Of a DNA stretch of 64,000 bases, positions 57,245 through 64,000 are shown piece after piece. The stretch lies in the NCBI GenBank assembly GCA_016271365.2, contig CM057456.1, positions 1,394,337,501 to 1,394,401,500 on the forward strand. The letters are read 5' to 3'. The translations under genes were made by a program, and so were the position numbers. Below the pieces are notes generated by a model. That model worked only from the letters and a program-made list of their open reading frames with translations. It did no database searches and was not told the origin of the DNA. Each line of letters begins with the position of its first letter. Position 1 is the stretch's first letter. The stretch comes from Neoceratodus forsteri (lineage: Eukaryota > Chordata > Ceratodontiformes > Ceratodontidae).

Positions 57245-58235
57245 TTGCCGAGTTTCTCCATACCTGCTTGTGGGGGGGGGGGCGTCCATGGTGTCCGTCT
57301 TCAGTGGCCTGCTTGTAGGGAGGGCTCCCTTGTGTGGGCCCTCACGGCCTTCCTTCCTCCCTTCGGGGGGGGGCATCCATGGTGTCCATTGCTCAGTGGC
57401 CTGCTTGCAGGGAGGACTCCCTTGTATAGGCCCTCACGATCTTCCTTCCTCCCTTCGGGGGGGGGGCATCCGCCGTGTTCATTCCTCAGTAGCCTGCTTG
57501 TAGGGAGGGCTCCCTTGTGTAGGCCCTCACGACCTTCCTTGCTCCCTTCGGGGGGGGGGCGTCTGCACTGTCCGTTCCTCGGTGGCCTGCTTGTAGGGAG
57601 GGCTCCCTTGTGTAGGCCCTCACAACCTTCCTTCCTCCCTTCGGGGGGGGCATCCATGGTGTCCGTTCCTCAGTGGCCTGCTTGTAGGGAGGCTCGCTTG
57701 TGTAGGCCCTCGCGACCTTCCTTCCTCCCTTCGGGGGAGAGCATCTGCTGTGTCCGTTCCTCGATGGTCTGCTTGTATGGAGGGCTCCCTTGTGTAGACC
57801 CTCACAACCTTCCTTCCTCCCTTCGGGGGGCATCAGTGGTGTCCGTTCCTCGGTGGCCTGCTTGTAGGGAGGGCTCCATTGTGCAGGGCCTCACAACCTT
57901 TCCTCCTTCCTCCTTTCATTGGGGGGGGGGTCCATGGCATCAGTTCCTCGGTGGCCTGCTTGTAGGAAGGGCTCCCTTGTGTAGGCCCTCATGACTTTCC
58001 TTCCTCCCTTTGGGGGGGCGTCCGAGGTGTCCCTTCCTCGGTGGCCTGCTTGTAGGGAAGGCTCCCTTGTGTAGGCCCTCACGACCTTCCTTCCTTCCTT
58101 CCTCCCTTGGGGGGGGGCGTCCGCGGTGTTCGTTCCTCGGTGGCCTGCTTGTAGGGAGGGCTCCCTTGTGTAGGCCCTCACGACCTTCCTTCCTCCATTC
58201 GAGGGGGGGTATCTGCGGTGTCTGTTTCTCAGGGG
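57245..58235 (-). repeat. About 92-bp minisatellite, 10-11 copies, derived from the L2-A 5' UTR
   Basis: CCTGCTTGTAGGGAGGGCTC recurs about every 90-93 bp from 57308 to 58150, each unit with GTGTAGGCCCTCACGACCTT, CCTTCCTCCCTTC and a G run of 7-10. A single unit sits at 56545-56650 in L2-A. Unit lengths near a multiple of three keep several frames open on both strands; these are not genes. Confidence 0.93.
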
Positions 58236-58244
58236 GGCCCCACA

Positions 58245-58470
58245 CAATGCAAAGCATAATGGGCTGTATATACAAATCACCACAGAATATTAGGCTGGTT
58301 CAAGTTTAAACAAAAATGTATGGTGTCAAAAAAACTCTCACACACTTTGCAAAGGGTGCCAACAGAAAGACAGATGTGTTTTCTTCTACCAGAACTCATC
58401 AGTGTACCTCCTCTGTATAACAATCCAGTGGAATGAACCAGCTATCCTAAGATGGTCTGTACCAACATTT
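58245..58470 (-). repeat. Hammerhead-bearing repeat unit, copy H2 (partial)
   Basis: It matches 51918-52150 in order (ACAATGCAAAGCA, CACCACAGAATATTA, CACACACTTTGCAAAGGGTG, CCAGTGGAATGAACCAGCTA) and is cut off at 58470 by a GC-rich region. Confidence 0.85.
58371..58402 (-). ncRNA. Hammerhead ribozyme, copy H2 (decayed)
   Basis: The minus strand has an intact CTGATGA (58402-58396) and a GUUC...GAA stem, but GAAAAC follows where CGAAAC is expected, and the cleavage triplet region is altered (ACAUCUGU). Confidence 0.5.
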
Positions 58471-59035
58471 CCGACAAAACTGTTAATATGGCCAGCCCGC
58501 CAGCGCAGCGGTTGGATTTCTGCTGGCGATGCCAGCGACCCGGTTTCGGGAACGAGCCCGGGAGCTAGAGGGCTGGCCGGGGGGAGAGGACTTGAGCGTC
58601 CCAGGAACTGCTCGTCCTCTCCGGGGGGAGGGGGGTGCCAGAGCTCAGCTCTTGTCTGGCCCCGGGTGGAGACCCAAGGTACGGCAAGTCCGACACTCAA
58701 CAGAGGGGCGACGTGCCAGACGTCAGCGCTTTGGCGCCTTGACATCCGGGGACATGGCATGCCTAGAGAAAACCGGAAGAACCGCGCAGCCTCCCAGTAG
58801 ACGGAGCACCTGGGCCCCAACCTTCAATGCCTCTACCGGCCCGGAGACAGCGTTCCGACGAAACGCAGATGTATCGGGGTGTAAGGCCCCCACCCTGTAC
58901 CTGCCTGGGGGGTACTGCCATGGCTCCATGGGGAACGGACTGCACTGGCCTCCCGGTAGGTGAGCGAGGGCTGAAAAGGCCATATGTGTCTCCCGAAGAA
59001 GGGGAGTGCTGGGTGGAGGGGGGAGCAAAAAAAAA
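58471..59035 (+). promoter_or_regulatory. GC/CpG-rich segment, likely a LINE 5' UTR
   Basis: A strongly GC-rich island with CpGs lies directly before the L2-C coding frame. Open frames on both strands lack any motif. It probably drives L2-C or is a promoter of another element to which L2-C was joined. Confidence 0.5.
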
Positions 59036-62000
59036 GTTAATATCCACGGTTATGATTTATTCAAGTGTGACAGGCCAACTGGGGGCGGTGCAGTTGCCAT
59101 GTGCACCAAAACCAATCTCTGTGTCTCTGATATTGTTTACACCTCTATACCGAAGGAATTTGACTGCCTAGCTGTGAAATTTACCTTATCTTCTGGAGTG
59201 GCCCTCTTAATATCTGCTTGTTATAGGCCCCCTTCTGTGGGATCTGGCATACTGGGTCACCTTCTCTCCTTGTTGGGGGGGAAAAAACAAGCTCAGAATG
59301 CATAATAATGGGGGACTTTAATCTCAATCGGAATGATGCCTGCTCCAGCAAAATTAAGGAGTTCTGCAATGAGCATGGCCTAACCCAGATTACCCTGGAG
59401 AATACCCGTTCTAACAAGAAGTCCCCTGACCCCAGCTCATTACTGGATCTTATGCTGGTTAATAAGCCACACAATATCTCTTACACAGGGTTTTTCCACA
59501 GCAACGTGAGTGACCACTGTGCTACTGCCTGTAGTAGAAGCTTCACTTACTGGCCTCCTACCTCCACTTTTAAACTAAAACAAAGTCTAAAACACTTCTG
59601 CCAACCTGCCTTCTTGGCAGACCTAAGGAATATTAACTGGCAAGATTTTTACCTGGCACCCTCTGTCTCAGAAGCCTGTAATATCTTCCAAAACCTGGTA
59701 CTGAAGGTGATTGATAAACATGGACCACTTAGAAAAATCAAATCCTGGAAAAGGTCACCCGACTGGTTTACACCCGCCCTAAAGAAAGCTCTGAGGGACA
59801 GGGATGTACTGTGGAAAAGGGCATGGAAAACAAAACTGGATTCTGACTGGCTGGCCTTTCGGGTTGCCAGGAATCCCTCACCAAACTTGTTGGAATTGAA
59901 AAATCACATTATTTCCAGTCTGCTCTTGAAAATAAAAATTGTTCCATTAAATTCTGGAAAGTTCTTAGAGAGGTAGTGGGTCACTCGTCAACCTCACCTT
60001 TGCCTGCCAAGACTGTGGTAGGAGACGTTTCCTACACGTAGAGGGTGGACATCCTAGAAAAGCTAAATAGCCACTTTGCCACCGCAGGCCTTGCGTTTGA
60101 TGCCTTACCCGCCAGTAAAGTGATGAAAACGATGGCCCAAGCCCTGTCACCACAGCTATCCCAGAGCACTCCTCCTTTAGCTTTCATCCAGTAACCTTTA
60201 AACAGGTGGAGGACCTCCTGCTAGCCTTGGACACTAAAAAATGTGCCGGTGCTGACCTCTTAGAACTGTTCTTCTTGAAACTTGGCTGCTATCACCTGAC
60301 AGCTCCAATCGTTCACCTTTTTAATAGTTCCTTGGCTCATGGTGAGTTGCCACCACTTTGGAAAATAGCTCACGTTATTCCTCTTTTTAAATCTGGTGAC
60401 CCAACTGACCTGAACAACTACCGCCCAATTTCCCTTCTCCTAATCCTATCAAAGACCCTGGAAAAAATTGCTAACTCTCAACTCTGAGAGTTCCTTGACA
60501 CTGAAAACATCCTAACCCCCACCCAGTCGGGATTTAGGCCCAAGCACAGTACTGTATCAGCCCTTGCCAAAGTGTCCAACGAATGGCAAACCACCCTGTA
60601 TACTAAGCAATACATCTATGACCTCTTTCTAGATCTTAGCAAGGCCTTTGATACAGTGGATCATCATATTCTACTTAACGTCTTGAGCAGCATCGGGGTA
60701 AACAACACTGCCTTAAAGTGGTTTGATTGTTACCTCACCAACCGAATGCAACAAATCAGAGATCAAGGGGAACTGTCTCAGTTAAAGTCCCTACCACGTG
60801 GTGTGCCACAAGGCTCCATCTTGGGCCCTATTCTCTTTGCTATCTATATAAACCATATAGACTCCTATATACGCACAAGTAACGTTAATCTATTTGCTGA
60901 TGATACCGTGCTCTATACTACTAACACCTCCCTAGAAGTAGCCCACAAGGAGCTTCAGTTAGACTTTGACATCCTTCAGTGCAACATAATAAGGCTCTAA
61001 CTTCTGCTTAATGCCAAAAAGACCAAAGCTATGATTATCTCGCCTTGTGCTGCCCACTACACAGGGCCATCTTCGAGCCTCCAGATTTACACCTTGCTTG
61101 GCGAAGCTTTGGAACTAGTAGAAAAATTCAAATACCTGGATGTTTAGCTGGATAACAGGCTCAACTTCTTTGCTTACCTTAATGAACTATCTAAAAAGCT
61201 AAGACAACGTCCAGGCATATTTTATCGGATATGACACCTCCTTACTCTTGAAGCAAGGAATTGACTTGTCCAAACAACTTTTCTACTGTTGCTTGATTAT
61301 GCCGACTTTCTCTCTAGTCACTGTCCTATTCAGGCGCTATGTAAACTTGACACCCTCTACCATCGAGCGCTGAGATTTATCCTAAACATGCCATTATGCA
61401 CCCACCACTGTCTGCTCTATCAAGTGCTAGACTGGCCCTCCCTCACTCTGAGGAGGCAGAAAAATGCCCTCATGTGGACATACTGGGCCCTAACCGATAA
61501 ACTACCTACCTATATTTCTACAGTGTTTCAGCGTACTGAGGGAACATATGGTCTAAGGAGTTTGTCTCTTGTCTCTCTTAAAGTACCCAAAATAAGGACA
61601 GGACGTGGCTCAGCGGCTATCATCTTTTCTCTGTCCACCCTTTAGAATATCATGCAAAAAAACTCTCAGGCTGTCCTCCCTCCCGGGGCCTCACTCTTTC
61701 AGGAGGCTGCTTGCTCTCAAACTGAGAGCCCTGTATGTGTATGCTACAAATAACCACCTCCTCCATCTCCTGTGGCTCCCAAACTCTTGGCACTTATATG
61801 TATTCCCCTAGCACTTCTCTTCTCTTCTTCTTTCCACCTTGGGATTATTCTGCCAACTCCCACCTGTTTGTTTAACTACATCTATTTCCACCCCTCACTG
61901 ACCCTTTCCTTTGTTCTTCCCCCTGCCCATAAACCTTCGGTTGTTGTTTCCTCACTTACCCTACCTGGTATCCCTCGTCTTATTGTAACGTTGTGACTTT
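59036..62000 (+). mobile_element. L2-C: L2-group LINE, 5' end of the ORF missing
   Basis: Coding homology begins inside the endonuclease (NIHGYDLFKCDRP) and runs to the C-terminus near 61645, then a 350-bp 3' UTR. The hammerhead repeat H3 starts near 62030. The closest relative in the window is L2-B (shared NNYRPISLL and FLDLSKAFDTVDH blocks and C-terminal LRFIxxxPxxTHHC). Confidence 0.85.
59040..61645 (+). pseudogene. L2-C endonuclease and RT, broken
   Basis: Endonuclease: GGGAVAMCTKTNLC, CYRPPSVGS, GDFNLNRND, NVSDHCAT. Linker: PDWFTPALKKALRDRDVLWK. RT: NNYRPISLLLILSKTLEKIA, a stop after NSQL, QSGFRPKHSTVSALAKV, FLDLSKAFDTVDHHILL, RGVPQGSILGPILFAIYINH, NLFADDTVLYTT (near 60890-60920), NAKKTKAMI. 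The C-terminus includes LLDYADFLSSHC and LYHRALRFILNMPLCTHHC. The YADD-type catalytic aspartates are intact, but about five stops or frameshifts split the frame (60485, 61000, 61147, 61235). Confidence 0.9.
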
Positions 62001-62029
62001 TGTCTGAATAATCCCACATCTTGAGGGAA

Positions 62030-62530
62030 TCCTTTATATATACAGTCAGTTATACAGTGGTGATTTGCCCATGATGCTTTGCATTGTGGGAGTATGTGTG
62101 ATTTTGTATTTCTTTGAAACTTGGCTTCCCGGCCAATGCGCTTTGGGGGTAACCATTGCCTCAGTACTTGTACACTGAGGTTCTTTGTCTTTCGCTTGTT
62201 TTTTGGTTTTATTGGGTTCACCACAACATAACCCAGATAGACCATCTTAGGGTAGTTGGTTTATTCTACTGGGTTGTTATATAGACGAGGTACACTGATG
62301 AGTCCTGGTAGGATGAAACACGTGTTTTTCTGTTGGCACCCTTTGCAAAGTGTGTGAGAGGCCTTTCGGCACCATGCATTTTTGCTTTAAAGTTGAACCA
62401 GCATAATATTCTGTGGTGATTTGTATTGTGGGGGTATGTGTGATTTTGTATTTCTTTGAAACTTGGCTTCATGGCCAATACCCTTTGGGGTAACCACAAG
62501 CACTGAGGTTCTTTGTCTTTTGGTATAATT
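62030..62530 (+). repeat. Hammerhead-bearing repeat, copy H3: head-to-tail partial dimer
   Basis: GTGTGATTTTGTATTTCTTT begins at 62096 and again at 62438 (period 342), and GTGGTGATTTG occurs before each. The two copies therefore sit in direct tandem with the ribozyme between them, as in a dimer cut at the window of homology. Compared with H1, about 30 bp is missing around the second junction. Confidence 0.88.
62295..62326 (+). ncRNA. Type I hammerhead ribozyme, copy H3, intact core
   Basis: CTGATGA (62295-62301), stem II GUCC/GGAU around UGGUA, GAAAC (62315-62319), loop ACGU, triplet GUU (62324-62326). All invariant core bases are present. GUU is an allowed but slower triplet than GUC. Stem I pairs poorly in this copy. 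Confidence 0.75.
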
Positions 62531-63210
62531 CATGCCACACCAAGAGTGACCATGAGCAGCTTTAATAGTCCAACGGTTCTGGCCAGACCAGTTGGTCTAG
62601 TTTGTACCATCATGGTCCCGATGCCCTCTAGGATGTGGATATGGGTGAAATTGAGACACCTGGACTGTTTCAGTCTGTTCCAAGTCAGTCAGTCTTGACT
62701 TCACCCCAGATGAAATTTGAACCAGTAGATGGACAAAACCAGTAAAAGCCAGACTGGTCCAGCCAGAACAGCGGGACTGTTCAGTTACTGTTGTTCTGAG
62801 GCAAGTCCAATGGTCCAGAATTCACCCGTGCCCCCGTTATTAGCACTTTACTCTGTGCACTCCTCCTACAGCCAAAGATAGGATATGTGCTGGGAGTTCA
62901 GACACACCCACCTGTTACCCCATTCCCTTGAGTGGTAATGGGACACAGGAAGTTGATTGCCTTGCTGACTCCCCTCGTGAGCAGCGTGGCTGGTCTTAAG
63001 AACAGGCTAACTAAGCAAGCCGTCTAGGGCACCAGTTGTGATGGGACACCAAATCAATAAATCCTTTCTTCTTGGCAGTCGGAGCTCACCAAAAATGGTG
63101 AACGGGGGGGGGGGGCACCAAAACCAAATTTACATTGGTGCACTTTTGGATCTATGTCTATAGCAACAAAAAGATCCAGTGCAAGGCCTACCAGCAAGAA
63201 AACAACCAGA
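62531..63210. other. Unassigned DNA
   Basis: No gene or repeat recognised; a G run is at 63105-63113. Confidence 0.4.
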
Positions 63211-63214
63211 CTTT

Positions 63215-63610
63215 AATCCAGGTCACAGTGGTGCAAAAATATTTTTATTAGGTAGCTTAATAGCAGTGCAGATTTTAAAACCGGGCACACACCAGACAGG
63301 TAGACTGGCCACCACAGCTCTTAATAACAAATTAATAGTTTATTAAAATCCTATAATGGGACATTGAACAAAGCCTGCATACACACACAACTCGTTTCAG
63401 ACATGCTTAGTCCTTTATCAAAGACCTTTGATAAAGAACTAAGCATGTCCAAAAAGGCATGTGCAGGCTTTGTTCTGTGTCCCATTATGTGATTTTAATA
63501 AACTATTTGTTAGTAAGAGCTATGGTATCCTGTCTACCTGGTTGGTGTGTGCCTGATTTTAAAATTTACAGTTTTCAGTTTGGCCGTGAGCACCACTGTC
63601 CCTGTGCACA
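63215..63610. repeat. Long palindrome with about 180-bp arms
   Basis: Left arm 63225-63415 and right arm 63417-63605 are inverted complements with little or no spacer: ACATGCTTAGTCCTTTATCA against TGATAAAGAACTAAGCATGT at the centre, AACAAAGCCTGCA against TGCAGGCTTTGTT, and GGGCACACACCAGACAGGTA against its complement near 63535. The segment TAGCTTAATAGCAG also recurs in direct orientation at 63628. Confidence 0.85.
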
Positions 63611-64000
63611 CCTGTATGTTTCTCCAGCTTAATAGCAGAGTAGCAATATTAAAAGACAGACTTACAGGACAGGTGGCAGCAGTCAAGTTTCCCAACCCAT
63701 AGCTCTTAATCCCTGGTGAGAGAACTCGTGACTTTAGGGACAAACAGGTCATTCTCCTTACAATGGAGATGATCACTGGCACTGGGCGGGGGGCCGATCT
63801 GCCACGCTGGTGACCCTGGTTCATACCCGGTATGTGGCATTAGAAGAAGAGGCGACAGTGAATGTGCAAATCATCTCCATGGATGCTGTCCTTGGGGGTC
63901 TGTGCTCTGTGGTACCAATTATAGAGCAACACCTGGTGGGACTTGGAGACACTATTGGCAATGTGGGTGATCACACATTGCATGGTGTTTCCCCTTCCAG
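63611..64000. other. Unassigned DNA at the window edge
   Basis: No coding or RNA feature recognised. 63625-63720 is a diverged direct copy of part of the palindrome arm. Confidence 0.4.

Noticed and set aside
57188..58309. Long repetitive frames (268 and about 130 residues) on both strands
   Set aside because: Produced by the roughly 92-bp minisatellite derived from the L2-A 5' UTR.
63380..63440. GATAAAG...GAAACGAG in the palindrome as a hammerhead
   Set aside because: The CUGA half of the core is absent (TTGATAA) and the base after GU is G, which does not cleave.
1..64000. CRISPR array, bacterial operons or prophage
   Set aside because: All repeats are of eukaryotic transposon or satellite type, and the only host gene is a spliced vertebrate gene.

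Overview
The window is nuclear DNA of a vertebrate, almost certainly a non-mammalian one with a large, repeat-rich genome; an amphibian or lobe-finned fish would fit, but I cannot name the species. The only host gene I recognise is the 5' part of CDCA7L (cell division cycle associated 7-like, also called JPO2/R1/RAM2) on the minus strand. Exon 3 lies at 9806-9943 and exon 2 at 16460-16597. A short candidate exon 1 lies at 44316-44339, with a GC-rich promoter-like stretch to its right. If exon 1 is right, intron 1 is about 27.7 kb. Everything else is intronic or upstream DNA made of transposable elements and structured repeats.

Layout. 1-3005: 5' part of a CR1 LINE (minus) with an ORF1 esterase and ORF2 endonuclease/RT. 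3205-5830: a Penelope-like element (plus) with RT, GIY-YIG nuclease and a decayed hammerhead motif. 6005-9480: foldback repeats, an L2 tail and a 66-bp minisatellite. 9806-16597: CDCA7L exons 3 and 2, with a CR1 copy split by an L1 insertion that has a 16-bp target duplication. 17350-18520: an L2 tail and a MIR-like SINE. 18575-32872: a 14-kb field of modular non-coding repeats (long foldback arms, GTT-hexamer tracts, hairpin arrays, microsatellites, a recurring AT-rich module). 32905-38540: CR1 3' ends, a SINE and a MITE. 39121-42001: a hAT transposon with an 8-bp duplication. 42416-43600: a hammerhead motif and a degenerate minisatellite. 44316-45845: CDCA7L start region and a CR1 fragment. 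46434-62000: three L2-group LINEs (plus, minus, plus), two carrying a 2A-like NPGP motif at the ORF start. 51908-52290, 58245-58470 and 62030-62530: copies of a ~372-bp repeat that carries a type I hammerhead ribozyme, one of them as a head-to-tail partial dimer. 63215-63610: a long palindrome.

The most interesting signals are the hammerhead-bearing repeat, the modular foldback/satellite family whose modules recur in the same order, the 2A-like motifs in the L2 elements, and a CDCA7L N-terminus in which the first of two LEDGF-binding motifs looks degraded. All transposon reading frames are broken by stops or frameshifts, so they are annotated as pseudogenes. Element boundaries are by eye, usually good to a few tens of bases except where a target duplication fixes them.
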